Origin: CAZCVI01 sp964502145
GTDB lineage: Bacteria > Acidobacteriota > Aminicenantia > UBA2199
NCBI GenBank assembly: GCA_964502145.1
Contig: CAZCVI010000031.1
Location: 15,770-79,769 of the forward strand
Reading direction: 5' to 3'
DNA length: 64,000 nt
Shown here one piece after another: positions 41,101 through 50,224 of this stretch; positions within the stretch are counted from its first letter, which is position 1, and each line of letters begins with the position of its first letter. Below the pieces are notes generated by a model that saw only the letters and a list, made by a program, of their open reading frames with translations, had not been told where the DNA came from and ran no database searches. Both the position numbers and the translations under genes were made by a program.

Positions 41101-44100
41101 ATTTTCCGCGTGGGTGTAGAGGCGGTTGTTCTGGATAAAAGTGAGAAAAAAACCAAGATTGCCGCGATGTTCCTCGGTGATAGGAATTTCCAACCGTTTC
41201 TGCTGGTTGGAGAGTTGCAGGTACTCGGTCTTGATAATTTTACCATGGAACTCGATCTCGTAAATAACACGGACATTTTTCAAGGAAGAACCAATCAGTA
41301 AAACGGCTTTCTCGCCGGGTTCGACAATACCTTTTACCAGGGAAAACCATTCGACAGCACTAAAAGGCATTTTAGTATCGCTGGAAGAGTACAGGGTGAA
41401 ATAACGGATATCTTTGATTTCATTGCCAAAGGCATCAACGGAGGACATCTCGGCGACGTACTGGCCGGTTTTCCAACCATTCAGACCAGTCAGCTTTACT
41501 TGTTTGGCAACAGCGGTATCAAACGGGGTGTTCCACACCTTTTGTTCTTTTTCCCATTTGGTGATATTATCTTCATCATTATAAATATCGTGGGGAAAAT
41601 CCTTGCGAAACTGGGCTTCAGGGATGACAAATTTATCGGGTTTGGTCCACAGCCGGGACCGTAAGACACGGTCGGGTTCTTTTAATTTATAAATGGCGAC
41701 GTTTCCCTTGGAGGCGAGGAAATCACCACCGAGGTTAGTGGAATTAAGGGTGACCTGGATCTCTTTGGTCTCTTTATCGAGTTGTCCTTCGAGGCCGAGG
41801 GATAATTGTAAAGCGGTATAACCGATATACACGTTTTGTTCTGAGCTTCGGGTTTCACCGTTGAGATCAGTGACATCGGCAGACACGGTGAACTTAAACG
41901 CAGGCCGTGTTTTCTCGGCCAGGGTCACGTCGGGTTTGGCTTCAAACAGGACTTCAAAGGAACCATCGGCCCCGGTTTTAGTATAACCGTTGGCAATTTC
42001 CATGGCGGGAGAGGGGGGGGTATAATAACCGTACCAATAGCGGCAGTACCAGGGATAAGGATAATACGCTTCGCGCACGACGCGGTATTTGACATCGGCA
42101 TTATCAATATTATATCCGGCATAAGCAACAGCCAGTCCTTTGACAGTGATAGTCTCTTTTAATTTGAAACTTTTTTCCAGCGGTTTGAATTCGACCTTAA
42201 ATTTGGGGCGTTTGTACTCTTCCATTTGAATGGAAACACTGCCGTAAGCATCGGCAATGCGCATACTACCATTCAAGCGGCCCACGGGTAACTGAAAAGA
42301 ACCGCTATAGGTGCCATATTCATTGGATTTCAAATCAAGCGCCGCGATTTGCTGCTGGTTGACATCATACAGGGTGACATGGCTGGCAGTAAGGGGTAAT
42401 ATATGGCATTTTTCCCCGGCCTGGGAATCGGTCTGAAGCATAATACCTTTAAAATAAACGGTTTGTCCAGGTCTATATATGGCACGGTCGGTAAAGAAAA
42501 AAGTACGTGGCTGGGTGGGATTAGCCGCGTAAGGATCGTAAAGATTAAAGGTCCGTTCGGGAAAAAGTCGGTCCTGGCCAGCGATAAATTCAAGGTAAAA
42601 ATAATATTGTTTGACATTTTCTTTGCTAATCGTGATATAACCATTCTCATCGGCAGGGAATTGTGCGCCTTTGACCATCTCATTTTGCTGTCGTTTCTGA
42701 TTGTATTCCTGATACCATACCTGCACCGCCGCATTTTTCAGGCTTTGCCCGGTTTCGCGGTTCATCAGGAGTAATTCCAGGCGATTGTTAGCGGGTTGAC
42801 GGTCGATGTAGGCAATATTGGACATATTATATATGGTATAAGCCACAGCTTGCTGGTATTGTATGAAATCAAACGTGGGGGTGTTGGCTGCCAAAATCAT
42901 AAACATGCCAGATTCCAAACCATCCAACTTGATTTCAGTGGCATGGGCTTGATAGTCTTTATCTTCCGGCAGCGATACCTGCCACTCTTTGACCGCGGGT
43001 TTACCGATAAAATAAGCGATCATGTCCTGGTAGCGTAACGATTGTTTTTGCGCTACTTCAGCACGGGTGATTTTGACAATTTTCAGGTAGATTTTATCTA
43101 TATTGCGGTATTGCACCAGAGCCCGGGAAGGTATACCGGGGATTGCCGCTTGTTCGACAGTCAGTTGCATGGCTTTTCCCTCGATGCGACGGATCAGATT
43201 TTGGCAATTGGAGGCACCCAGAGAATTGGGGTATTTTTGGATAGCGTCCTGGCACACGTCCATGGCTTTTTTCTTGTGCCATTTATAATCATCGGACACA
43301 TCCGGTCGATAGTTGTCGCCCTGGCGGTCATAGAGTGAACCCAATTCAAAATAAATTTCAGCGGTAACCGGGCTTTTTTCGTATTCTGTCATCATGCGCC
43401 GTAAGGCTGTTTCATAGATACCATCTTTATTGTCTACCACGGCTGTTTGATAGACAAAAGCAAGTCGTTCCAACTCGACATCCACGAGAGCTTCGGGAGA
43501 ATCGTCTTCGAGGTGGAAATTCACAAGGTCTTGCAAATATTTAATAGCGAAAAAATTAAAAGAGAGGGGGTCCTTGCTTTCCAGTTTTTTTGCTGCAAAG
43601 TCGCGGGTCGGGGCAAAGTAGCAGGGGTCATTAAGAGTGAACACATATTGCGGTTGGGTCAATCCCGCCTCGCTATCCTTAAAGAAATTGATAGCACGAT
43701 GGGCCAGGAAATCGTAAAGAGTAGGGCGATAAACCCGGGTTTCGGTATATTTATATAATATTTCGTCCAGCACAGCGATGTTGACTTTCTTTGATAACGC
43801 GCTATCTTCCAGGGATTTGCCATAGTGTAAGAACACCGCTTCGACAATGCGGCGGGCGTCCCAGGTGCGGATGTCTTCCTGTTTGAAATCAGCCGACGTG
43901 GCCGTGCGGTTCAGGATTTGGTAGCGGTTATCTTGATAAAAACGCCAGTACAAATCAGCCAGGATAGAATGCAACACCGGGGTGACGGGGAATTGGCTTT
44001 GGGTTAATTGATCATTGATCTCTTTTTGGATTTTGACAAAGGTTTCTTCTTCCACGTCTTGGAGAAAGCGCATTTTGTGGAGCAGTGCTTTGACCAGTTG

Positions 44101-44355
44101 GGAGGCATTGTCCTCTATTTTGGCTTTTTGGTAGATTTGTTCCACCACTTTTAGAGCAGATTGGGGCAGGCCTTTATTTAAAGCTTGGTTTACTTCATCC
44201 CAGAGGGCAGCGTATTCTTTGGTAGTGCCGGGTGCGCCGGTTCCTTTTTTATCGTCGTTGTTACTGCTCCCACTAATAGCCGATACAGCCAGGGTGATGA
44301 GCACCAGCAGCAACAAAAAACCCAACACATAAAAAACATAGGTTGATCGTATCAT
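38125..44355 (-). CDS. alpha-2-macroglobulin family protein, membrane-anchored
   Basis: 2076 residues, the longest gene in the window. An N-terminal membrane segment (about 7-27) probably anchors it in the inner membrane, facing the periplasm. Helical repeats (about 45-400) precede the macroglobulin domains, with MG2 at FFFTDRAIYRPGQTVYFKG (about 620), several more beta-domains, and the A2M domain FYPHLQTTAEGEIVIAF...WKMMGFAHT. The thioester region is EYPHECMEQMFSRFYAN, with Cys1511 and Gln1514 of the CxEQ thioester kept. The alpha-toroid helices and a C-terminal receptor-like domain follow. Family members trap attacking proteases by a covalent thioester. A Gly/Lys-rich linker lies near residue 1230-1260. 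AAAGGAG lies seven bases before the ATG. No pbpC neighbour. Confidence 0.92.
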   Translation of the reverse strand: MIRSTYVFYVLGFLLLLVLITLAVSAISGSSNNDDKKGTGAPGTTKEYAALWDEVNQALNKGLPQSALKVVEQIYQKAKIEDNASQLVKALLHKMRFLQDVEEETFVKIQKEINDQLTQSQFPVTPVLHSILADLYWRFYQDNRYQILNRTATSADFKQEDIRTWDARRIVEAVFLHYGKSLEDSALSKKVNIAVLDEILYKYTETRVYRPTLYDFLAHRAINFFKDSEAGLTQPQYVFTLNDPCYFAPTRDFAAKKLESKDPLSFNFFAIKYLQDLVNFHLEDDSPEALVDVELERLAFVYQTAVVDNKDGIYETALRRMMTEYEKSPVTAEIYFELGSLYDRQGDNYRPDVSDDYKWHKKKAMDVCQDAIQKYPNSLGASNCQNLIRRIEGKAMQLTVEQAAIPGIPSRALVQYRNIDKIYLKIVKITRAEVAQKQSLRYQDMIAYFIGKPAVKEWQVSLPEDKDYQAHATEIKLDGLESGMFMILAANTPTFDFIQYQQAVAYTIYNMSNIAYIDRQPANNRLELLLMNRETGQSLKNAAVQVWYQEYNQKRQQNEMVKGAQFPADENGYITISKENVKQYYFYLEFIAGQDRLFPERTFNLYDPYAANPTQPRTFFFTDRAIYRPGQTVYFKGIMLQTDSQAGEKCHILPLTASHVTLYDVNQQQIAALDLKSNEYGTYSGSFQLPVGRLNGSMRIADAYGSVSIQMEEYKRPKFKVEFKPLEKSFKLKETITVKGLAVAYAGYNIDNADVKYRVVREAYYPYPWYCRYWYGYYTPPSPAMEIANGYTKTGADGSFEVLFEAKPDVTLAEKTRPAFKFTVSADVTDLNGETRSSEQNVYIGYTALQLSLGLEGQLDKETKEIQVTLNSTNLGGDFLASKGNVAIYKLKEPDRVLRSRLWTKPDKFVIPEAQFRKDFPHDIYNDEDNITKWEKEQKVWNTPFDTAVAKQVKLTGLNGWKTGQYVAEMSSVDAFGNEIKDIRYFTLYSSSDTKMPFSAVEWFSLVKGIVEPGEKAVLLIGSSLKNVRVIYEIEFHGKIIKTEYLQLSNQQKRLEIPITEEHRGNLGFFLTFIQNNRLYTHAENILVPWSNKKLELSFETFRNKLLPGENTEWRIKIKGPKGDKVAAEMVASLYDASLDAFLPHYWGFSVFPYNGITRYWNSNTYFNTIGSQLVGTLYNYENIITRTYDDLNWFGFSWNPYGNRRFYKMARNAAMPEAMPAPMVKAESLSSGITPQAPGMVDGLADKKGGKDGGKNGADEPKTTVPVKAATAEPVQVRTNFNETAFFYPHLQTTAEGEIVIAFTIPEALTKWKMMGFAHTKKLESGFLFNELVTQKDLMVVPNAPRFFREGDALVFTSKITNLSDKELSGTAQLTLLDAVTMKPVDASFKLTDSGKPFIVKKGQSALVSWSIEVPDDYDAVTYRVIARAGKFSDGEEMVVPILRNRMLVTESMPLPVRAKQTKTFQFDKLIASATSKTLKHQRVTLEFTSNPVWYAVQALPYMIEYPHECMEQMFSRFYANSMAAHIVNANPKIKSVFNLWKNAIDAKDSPNANALLSNLEKNQELKSVLLEETPWVLNGQNETQRKRRIALLFDLNEMANQMERTLKKMSEGQMASGAWPWFKGMQESRWITQHIVCGFAHLGVLNVLNIKTNPDISRMISQAVPYLDREITKDYKWLIKNDVDLNLNHLGFTQIHYLYARSYFQHIPMDAANQKAFQYYKGQAKKYWTDFQTNKYIQGMIALSLKRYGDTPTALAIGKSIKEFALYSEEMGMYWKSSYGYYWYQAPIETHALLIEVFSEVMNDAKSVDELKTWLLKSKQTQDWGTTKATAEACYALLLKGDDWLKENLPPEITLGKDNPLVIIPGKYTATTGNSETTAVEAGTGYFKTSWTGKDIVSDMGYVKVQNNNSIVAWGSLYWQYFENLDKITPADTPLKLSKKLFVEKPSDTGPVLHPITAATSVKVGDRIKVRIELRVDRDMEYVHMKDMRAATMEPENVISGYRWQDGLGYYQTTKDSSTNFFFDYLAKGTYVFEYPMRVTHEGDFSNGITSIQCMYAPEFTSHSEGVRVKIGTK

Positions 44356-44607
44356 TTTAATACTCCTTTGATGTCTTTTAAATTACTCATATTCGTACCA
44401 TTTCTATTCATCAAATCCATAAGTCGGACAAGTTCCTCTTTTTTCTCTGTTTTTTCTCATTCACTATAACACAGTGAAAAAAGAATGTAAATCGGCCTAT
44501 CCGCAATTCTTCCTACTATGAAGACGGAAAATCCCGAATACTTGAATTTTTTACGGTTTTGTATTATTGTATATACATGATAAAAAATCTATGGAGCAAA
44601 GAATAAT

Positions 44608-45762
44608 ATGGACATTATGGCCGTCAAAGAAATGCTGGCAAAAGGCGAGGATTCGGTTACTCAATTTAAAGAAAATATTTTTAACACCGAGCAACTGGCA
44701 CAAGAGATAATTGCTTTTGCCAACAGTGCGGGTGGAACAATTGTAATCGGGGTTAAGGATTCTGGAGAAATTGAAGGCTTGACTGATGAAGATATTCGCC
44801 GCCTAAACCAATTGATTTCGAATACTGCCAGTGAACATGTTAAACCTCCTATTCTACCTAAAACGGAGATTATTTTTGTAGATCAAAAAAAAATCCTGCT
44901 GATTTTTGTGCCTTTTGGTCCCAACAAACCGTATGGTACGGGGAAAGGTATTTATTATACCAAATTTGGGTCGGATAAACGAAAAATATCCCAGGATGAA
45001 CTCCGGCGATTGTTCCAGGAGTCGGGCAAACTGTATGCGGATGAAATGGTATTTAAAAAAGCCCGGTTCGATGATATCGACATGGAACTGTTCAAAGAGT
45101 TCCATCTCAAAAAATATGATCTTCCCTTTGATGGTGATGTGGAGCAACTACCCCAAGCTTTTGAGAACCTCAATCTGGCCTCCGCGGGCTATTTAAACTT
45201 GGCTGGCCTGCTTCTGTTTTGCAAAAACCCCATGAAATACACGCCGTTAAGCCAAGTGATCGCTGTTTCATTCCTAGGCAATGATTTTTCCAGCAGTGAA
45301 TATCGGGACAGTGAAAATATTGACGGCAATATCCAAACACTATATACACGGGGCATGGCATTTCTAAAACGTAATTTAAAAAAAATCCAGATGGGACAGA
45401 GTTTTAATTCCCGCGGTTTTTTGGAAATTCCCGCCATCGTTCTGGAAGAGCTGCTGGTGAACGCCATGATTCACCGGGATTATTTTATTAGCAATAACAT
45501 CCAAATCTTCATCTTTGATGATCGTATCGAAATCATCAATCCAGGCAAACTCCCCAACAATTTAACAGTAGAAAAAATCAAACGGGGGGTCTCGGTAAAA
45601 CGAAATCATACCCTGGCCTCTTTTGCTTTTGATCTGATCCCTTATCGGGGCATCGGTAGCGGTATCGTCCGTATTTTGCACCAGTACCCCCATGTCGATT
45701 TTATCAATGATACAGACCTCGAACAATTCAAAGCAATCATCAAACGCCCTGTAACTCCATAA
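44608..45762 (+). CDS. AlbA_2 / HATPase_c_4 ATP-binding protein
   Basis: 384 residues. The N-terminal AlbA_2 domain (formerly AAA_4) has EDSVTQFKENI, EIIAFANSAGGTIVIGVKDSGEI and FGPNKPY...GIYYTKFGSDKR; the C-terminal GHKL-type ATPase has ALEELLVNAMIHRDYF and IEIINPGKLPNN, then YRGIGSGIVRI. Such proteins are probable DNA- or RNA-binding regulators with ATPase activity; their specific function is unknown. GGAG lies about 12 bases before the ATG, and a weak promoter (TTGAAT 44542, TATTGT 44565) precedes it. A second member of the family is at 53946. Confidence 0.88.
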   Translation: MDIMAVKEMLAKGEDSVTQFKENIFNTEQLAQEIIAFANSAGGTIVIGVKDSGEIEGLTDEDIRRLNQLISNTASEHVKPPILPKTEIIFVDQKKILLIFVPFGPNKPYGTGKGIYYTKFGSDKRKISQDELRRLFQESGKLYADEMVFKKARFDDIDMELFKEFHLKKYDLPFDGDVEQLPQAFENLNLASAGYLNLAGLLLFCKNPMKYTPLSQVIAVSFLGNDFSSSEYRDSENIDGNIQTLYTRGMAFLKRNLKKIQMGQSFNSRGFLEIPAIVLEELLVNAMIHRDYFISNNIQIFIFDDRIEIINPGKLPNNLTVEKIKRGVSVKRNHTLASFAFDLIPYRGIGSGIVRILHQYPHVDFINDTDLEQFKAIIKRPVTP

Positions 45763-45827
45763 AAAAATTGACAAATGCGCCCACCCCAATTCTTCATTTC
45801 CAATTAAGGTCACCCTCTTTTTTTGAG

Positions 45828-45856
45828 TTGCGAAATAACTTTTTTGATGATATCAT
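45828..45856 (+). promoter_or_regulatory. promoter giving a predicted leaderless transcript
   Basis: TTGCGA (45828-45833), 17-bp spacer, TATCAT (45851-45856), then six bases and ATG 45863. No Shine-Dalgarno is present. Confidence 0.5.
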
Positions 45857-45862
45857 CATGCC

Positions 45863-46411
45863 ATGAATGAACTGGACATTTTAAAACTTGTGGCATCTCG
45901 CTTGGATAGTGCTGGATTCGATTATATGCTCAGCGGCTCGGTGGCTCTCACTTTTTACGGGAAACCCAGAATGACCCGTGATATTGATATCGTGGTTAAA
46001 ATTACTGTGGAAGAAGTGGACGGATTCATCTCTCTTTTTGAACAGGATTTCCTTATTCAAAAAGAAATGATGGTGGATGCGATTAAAAATAAATCCATGT
46101 TCAACATCATTCATCTGAACTCAATTTGTAAAGTGGATTTTTTCATTCGTAAAAACCAGGAGTATCGAATCGTAGAATTCAATAAAAGAAAAAAGAAGCA
46201 ACTGGAAGACCAGGAAATTTCCGTTGTTGCGCTTGAAGACCTCATTATTTCCAAGCTTTGCTGGGCCAAAGATAGTTTTTCAGAAATGCAGATCAAAGAT
46301 ATCGTCTCGCTGTTGGATTTGGATTTTGACAGGGATTATGTCAAGGAATGGTCCACCCGTTTAGGTCTGGATGAGATTTTAGGGAGGGTTTTAGATGAAA
46401 GACACCAGTGA
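45863..46411 (+). CDS. nucleotidyltransferase-fold protein (AbiEii/DUF6036-like)
   Basis: 182 residues. YMLSGSVALTFYGKPRMTRDIDIVV gives the GS...R-x-T-x-D-x-D active site of nucleotidyltransferases (blocks SGSVALTFYG and TRDIDIVV); KVDFFIRK probably adds the third acidic residue, and VVALEDLIISKLCWAKD is the usual helix after the core. Related proteins act as toxins or antitoxins modifying tRNA or partner proteins. The 3' end overlaps the next gene by 17 bases, so the two form a coupled pair resembling a toxin-antitoxin module. Predicted to be leaderless. Confidence 0.82.
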   Translation: MNELDILKLVASRLDSAGFDYMLSGSVALTFYGKPRMTRDIDIVVKITVEEVDGFISLFEQDFLIQKEMMVDAIKNKSMFNIIHLNSICKVDFFIRKNQEYRIVEFNKRKKKQLEDQEISVVALEDLIISKLCWAKDSFSEMQIKDIVSLLDLDFDRDYVKEWSTRLGLDEILGRVLDERHQ

Positions 46412-46670
46412 GGAGATGGAACGGATTTATAATGAAATGATCATGCAGAAAACCCCCGAAGAAAGAGTCAAAATGGGGTTTTCCATGCAGAACATGGCCA
46501 GACGCATTGTTTACTCGACTATCACAGACAAAACAAAATGGCGCGAAGAGATGTTCCTGCGTTTTTATGGCGATGAATACCCTTCGGATCAGAAAGAAAT
46601 AATCCTCGCGGCCCTGGAAAAATATTCACGAGAGAATCCAGAACTAACCTGGGAAAAGATTAATAGTTAA
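46395..46670 (+). CDS. small partner protein of the nucleotidyltransferase
   Basis: 91 residues, all helical: ERIYNEMIMQKTPEERVKMGFSMQNMARRIV, then LRFYGDEYPSDQKEIILAALEKY (in short blocks). It starts inside the nucleotidyltransferase gene with GGGAGGG upstream. I know this small helical type as the frequent companion of such nucleotidyltransferases, but its function has not been established. The pair could be a toxin-antitoxin module. Confidence 0.75.
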   Translation: MKDTSEEMERIYNEMIMQKTPEERVKMGFSMQNMARRIVYSTITDKTKWREEMFLRFYGDEYPSDQKEIILAALEKYSRENPELTWEKINS

Positions 46671-46717
46671 TTCAGAAAAGCAATATAGCGCAAAAATGCA
46701 GCCTCTACTTCAGAGTA

Positions 46718-47056
46718 TTACCTTTTAAAATGCGGCATATCGTCCGGGATGGGAATAGAAATTTCCACCAGACCAGCGAACTGTTTATTATCATACCAGG
46801 GACACTGGTAGATCAATTTCTTTTGCCCTTCTTTTTCAATCGTATACACGTTGGGCTGTTGACTCTGCATCATCTCGTGCAGTTTGGCTACTGACGCTTC
46901 CGAATGACAAGCCATGAGGTTCTGACCAATTAATGCGGCACCCCCATATTTAGTAAAGGTGTTGCAAGACGTCTCGTTCATCTCCAGGATCACGCCCTGG
47001 GCATCACATACCGTTATGGCAGCGGGAAATTCTTGGGTCCATGTATTTTCTTTCAT
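46718..47056 (-). CDS. single PAS-domain protein
   Basis: 112 residues that form one PAS domain: FPAAITVCDAQGVILEMNETSCNTFTKYGG at the N-terminus (blocks AITVCDAQGVILEMN and FTKYGG), GQNLMACHSEASVAKLHEMM in the middle and GLVEISIPIP at the end. PAS domains bind small ligands or cofactors; there is no output domain, so it may act through another protein. The gene seems to be read from a leaderless message. Confidence 0.85.
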   Translation of the reverse strand: MKENTWTQEFPAAITVCDAQGVILEMNETSCNTFTKYGGAALIGQNLMACHSEASVAKLHEMMQSQQPNVYTIEKEGQKKLIYQCPWYDNKQFAGLVEISIPIPDDMPHFKR

Positions 47057-47062
47057 AGTCCA

Positions 47063-47091
47063 ATTATAACACTAGCCGCCGATTTTGACAA
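47063..47091 (-). promoter_or_regulatory. promoter giving a predicted leaderless transcript
   Basis: On the minus strand TTGTCA (47091-47086), 17-bp spacer, perfect TATAAT (47068-47063), then TGGACT (6 bases) and ATG 47056. Confidence 0.65.
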
Positions 47092-47106
47092 GCAGAGCAC
47101 TTCCCC

Positions 47107-47264
47107 TGGATTCACCGCCAATTCTTTGAGAGTACCATAAAATCAAGTGGGAGGAATGGGAATGATGGGAATGATGGGAGGAATGGGAATTTTTTTGTTT
47201 ATCCCATAATTCTCATCATTCCCATCATTCCCATTCTTCCCATTAAGTTGGCGGTGAATCCAGG
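47107..47264. repeat. MITE/REP-like element, perfect 17-bp ends, GGGAATGAT interior
   Basis: CCTGGATTCACCGCCAA (47107-47123) and its exact inverse (47248-47264). The interior has ATTCTTTGAGAGTACC, then GGGAATGAT-type tandem units, TTTTTTTGTTTATCCCAT, and the complementary ATTCCCATC units, giving a long hairpin. 158 bp, no ORF. Confidence 0.8.
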
Positions 47265-47268
47265 TTCC

Positions 47269-47427
47269 CCTGAATTCACCGCCAAATATCTAAAATCGTT
47301 GTGGACGATATGGACTTAGTGGACGATATGGACAAAAAAATGCTTTTGTTTTCGGTCCACATCGTCCACTTAGTCCACTCTGTCCACGTCGTCCATGCAT
47401 TTTCAACAATCTGGTGGTGAATCCAAG
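47269..47427. repeat. MITE/REP-like element, TGGACGATA interior
   Basis: Starts CCTGAATTCACCGCCAA five bases after the preceding element; the right end TGGTGGTGAATCCA has decayed. Interior: TGGACGATATGGACTTAG units, a central A/T-rich loop, and complementary GTCCACATCG units. Two elements of different interior class sit head to tail here. Confidence 0.7.
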
Positions 47428-47486
47428 TTCCCCCTTGGTGCGTGCAAATGTTTAAAAAGGCACCCATTTGCACGCACCGTTATGCG

Positions 47487-50135
47487 CTACTGTTTAGGTT
47501 CGATTTTTATGGTAATGAACCTTTTAAATGAGTGACCAGTGGCATCGGTCAAAACAAAGACGAGGGAATAACGACCCAAGAAACCGGGCCCAGGTGACCA
47601 GTAGAATGTCCCGCTTTGAGGGTCCAAGGTGGAACCGATGGGTAATTTATTTAATTCATTGCCGTTTATCAAGTAACCTTGAATAGTGGCACAGTTTTCA
47701 CCCAATGGGATTTCCACCCGTTCCAGTTCTTTGCTCACCAGCACGGATGTTTGGCTTTCCTCGGACAGCGCATTCAACTCATCCATGGAAAATTGAGGCA
47801 TATCTGTCTGGATGCATTCTGCTTCATTGGTTTCTTGATTGTGTTTAAAAGCTCTGGACACTTTGCCAGACTGTCGTTCTAACAGTGCAGAAGAATTATC
47901 CGTTGCTTGTATTGGCAGATCGGCGTAATTATGGATGTTAAAATATCTGCTACCAATGCCATCGGTATTGCCTGCATTGTCTGTGACAGTCCACTGAATG
48001 GTGTGCATTTCATCGCTGTAGTTTATAGTCTTAATATCGAAATATCCCCAGGCATTGTTGCTGTTGGCATAACCGGGAAAGAGTGCGGCGATATCTGACC
48101 GGTACAGGTTATATATCGCATTACCCACGGATTTGCCATCAATAAATACATTAATAGTGGAACCATTGGTGGCAATTTTATTGGGCATTGGTGTCAGTGC
48201 CCAACCATTGCTCCTGAATTTATCCCCGGAAATTGTATCACCTTGAATGGGCGTATCAATCGCACCGAAGGGTTTCACTGCACTGGCGTTATTCACGGTG
48301 ATCGTCTTGGTTCCCAGCGGTGTAGTTTTCCCATATTTATCGGTCGCAATGGCATGGAGCGTATAGGTTCCGTTCCCGCCATTGGGTAAAAAATGCGTCA
48401 GCAACATATAACCCCAGCCGGCTTTGGTCTTGTCTGGATATTCGGGATAGGCGATAGCCACATCCGGTCTGGCGCCTTCTATAAATATAGCATCGCCAAT
48501 ATAAGTGAGGGTGTTGTCTTGGGCAAGGTAAATTTTGACACTATCTATCCCATAATCATCCAGTGCCCAACCCGTGACGGCAATACTACCACTGACCGAG
48601 GAACTATCTAAAGGGGTTGCAAATTCACCGAAAGGTGCGGCTTTTTCCAAACATTGGGTGGCTTCCCAGCGAGGGTCTGAACTATCCAACCATTGTATAA
48701 TTGTTGAATCTGTTGTATAAAGGCAATTATATTTAATACGAATAGAACTTGTATCGGATAAATTTATATAACTGGTGGGGATACTACCGCTCAGTTGGTT
48801 ATAGTGTAACCAAAAATATTTCAAATGACTGAGATTACCTAATGTTGAAGGGAGGCTACCGCTCAGTTGGTTATGGTTCACCCCAAATGAGGTTAAATTA
48901 CTTAGATTTCCCAATTCTGGGGGAATACTTCCGCTCAGTTGGTTACTACCCAAATAAAAAGAATTTAAATTATTGAGATTTCCCAATTCTGGGGGGATGC
49001 TTCCGCTCAGTTGGTTAACGCCCAGGTTAAGGTTTTCCAACTTACCGAGATTTCCTAATGTTGCCGGGATGCTCCCGCTCAATTGGTTAACGTCCAGGTC
49101 AAGTTTTTCCAACTTACCGAGATTTCCTAATGTTGGCGGGATGCTCCCACTCAATTGGTTACTTCCCAGAGCAAAATATTTTAGATTACTGAGATTTCCT
49201 AATTCAGCAGGGAGACTCCCGCTCAGTTCGTTGAAGTGCATGTCTAGATTTTCCAGTTTACCGAGATTTCCGAATGTTGCCGGGATGCTCCCGCCCAGTT
49301 GGTTCCATTGCAGGTCAAGACTTTCCAACTGTCCGAGATTTCCTAATGTAGCGGGGAGGCTCCCGTTCAGATCGTTCTCCTTTATGTTAAGATTTTTCAA
49401 ATTAACGAGATTTCCCAATTCAGCCGGGATACTCCCGCTCAAGTGGTTCCATTGCAGTTCAAGATTTTCCAATTTATCGAGATTTCCCAATTCAGCCGGG
49501 ATACTCCCGCTCAAGCGGTTCAGTTGCAGTTCAAGATTTTCCAATTTATCGAGATTTCCTAGTGTTGCCGGGATGCTTCCCACCAAACTGCTACCTTGGA
49601 GATCAAGATTTTTTAGCTTACTAAGATTTCCCAATTGAGAAGGGATGTAATTTTTTAGGTTGTTATAAGACAGGTTAAGATGTGTCAAATTACTGAGATT
49701 TCCTAATTCTGCCGGGATGAGCCCGTCCAAATCGTTAAAGTACAGGTTAAGATTTTCCAACATATCAAGATTCCCTAATACTGCGGGGATGGCCCCGTAC
49801 AGTTGATTTTCCTGCAAGTTCAGATTTTTCAAATTACTGAGATTTTCCAATTGGGATGGGATGCGTCCCTCCAGGTTGTTTTTAACCAGAGAAAGAGATG
49901 TCACATGATTATCAATAACCGTAACTCCATACCAACTCCCTTCGGTCCCCGGCATAGCAAAACCATCGGTAAACAATGGAGAGACCTGCCAACCAGAATT
50001 GTTGCTCCACCCTCTACCATTCGTGTTAGTGTATAGTGCAATCAATGCAGCACGTTCTGATGCGGGAATGGTGGCATGGACAAAGCCGGTGAATTGCAAA
50101 AACAAAAAACCAAACACAATGAATAAATTTCTCAT
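47487..50135 (-). CDS. secreted plant-type leucine-rich-repeat protein with C-terminal Ig-like domains (copy 1)
   Basis: 882 residues. Signal peptide MRNLFIVFGFLFLQFTGFVHA, an LRR cap (ASERAALIALYTNTNG...WYGVTVIDNHVTSL) and about 16 repeats of 24 residues with the plant-type pattern LxxLxLxxNxLSGSIPxxLGN. Two beta-domains follow: one with GEFATPLDSSSVSGSIAVTGWALDD repeated as GAIDTPIQGDTISG...NGWAL (short blocks), and a terminal Ig-like domain (LPIGSTLDPQSGTFYWSPGPG in part, then YSLVFVLTDATG). Exported, probably surface-exposed and binding; no enzyme motif. AAAGGAGG lies nine bases before the ATG. It is a tandem paralogue of the next gene, separated by 89 bp. Confidence 0.9.
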   Translation of the reverse strand: MRNLFIVFGFLFLQFTGFVHATIPASERAALIALYTNTNGRGWSNNSGWQVSPLFTDGFAMPGTEGSWYGVTVIDNHVTSLSLVKNNLEGRIPSQLENLSNLKNLNLQENQLYGAIPAVLGNLDMLENLNLYFNDLDGLIPAELGNLSNLTHLNLSYNNLKNYIPSQLGNLSKLKNLDLQGSSLVGSIPATLGNLDKLENLELQLNRLSGSIPAELGNLDKLENLELQWNHLSGSIPAELGNLVNLKNLNIKENDLNGSLPATLGNLGQLESLDLQWNQLGGSIPATFGNLGKLENLDMHFNELSGSLPAELGNLSNLKYFALGSNQLSGSIPPTLGNLGKLEKLDLDVNQLSGSIPATLGNLGKLENLNLGVNQLSGSIPPELGNLNNLNSFYLGSNQLSGSIPPELGNLSNLTSFGVNHNQLSGSLPSTLGNLSHLKYFWLHYNQLSGSIPTSYINLSDTSSIRIKYNCLYTTDSTIIQWLDSSDPRWEATQCLEKAAPFGEFATPLDSSSVSGSIAVTGWALDDYGIDSVKIYLAQDNTLTYIGDAIFIEGARPDVAIAYPEYPDKTKAGWGYMLLTHFLPNGGNGTYTLHAIATDKYGKTTPLGTKTITVNNASAVKPFGAIDTPIQGDTISGDKFRSNGWALTPMPNKIATNGSTINVFIDGKSVGNAIYNLYRSDIAALFPGYANSNNAWGYFDIKTINYSDEMHTIQWTVTDNAGNTDGIGSRYFNIHNYADLPIQATDNSSALLERQSGKVSRAFKHNQETNEAECIQTDMPQFSMDELNALSEESQTSVLVSKELERVEIPLGENCATIQGYLINGNELNKLPIGSTLDPQSGTFYWSPGPGFLGRYSLVFVLTDATGHSFKRFITIKIEPKQ

Positions 50136-50224
50136 TTTTTTCTGCCTCCTTTAGGGCTATATAATATTGTCAGCGTTTTATTATCTTGGTCACGCCAAAC
50201 AAAACAGCTTCATAAAAGCATGAC

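Noticed and set aside
48973..49638. 221-codon open frame antisense to LRR copy 1 (and 289 codons at 51954-52823 antisense to copy 2)
   Set aside because: Both are mirror images of the 72-bp LRR units: periodic RFPNSAG/LPLNWL peptides with no start signal of their own. The sense strand has signal peptide, Shine-Dalgarno and domain order.
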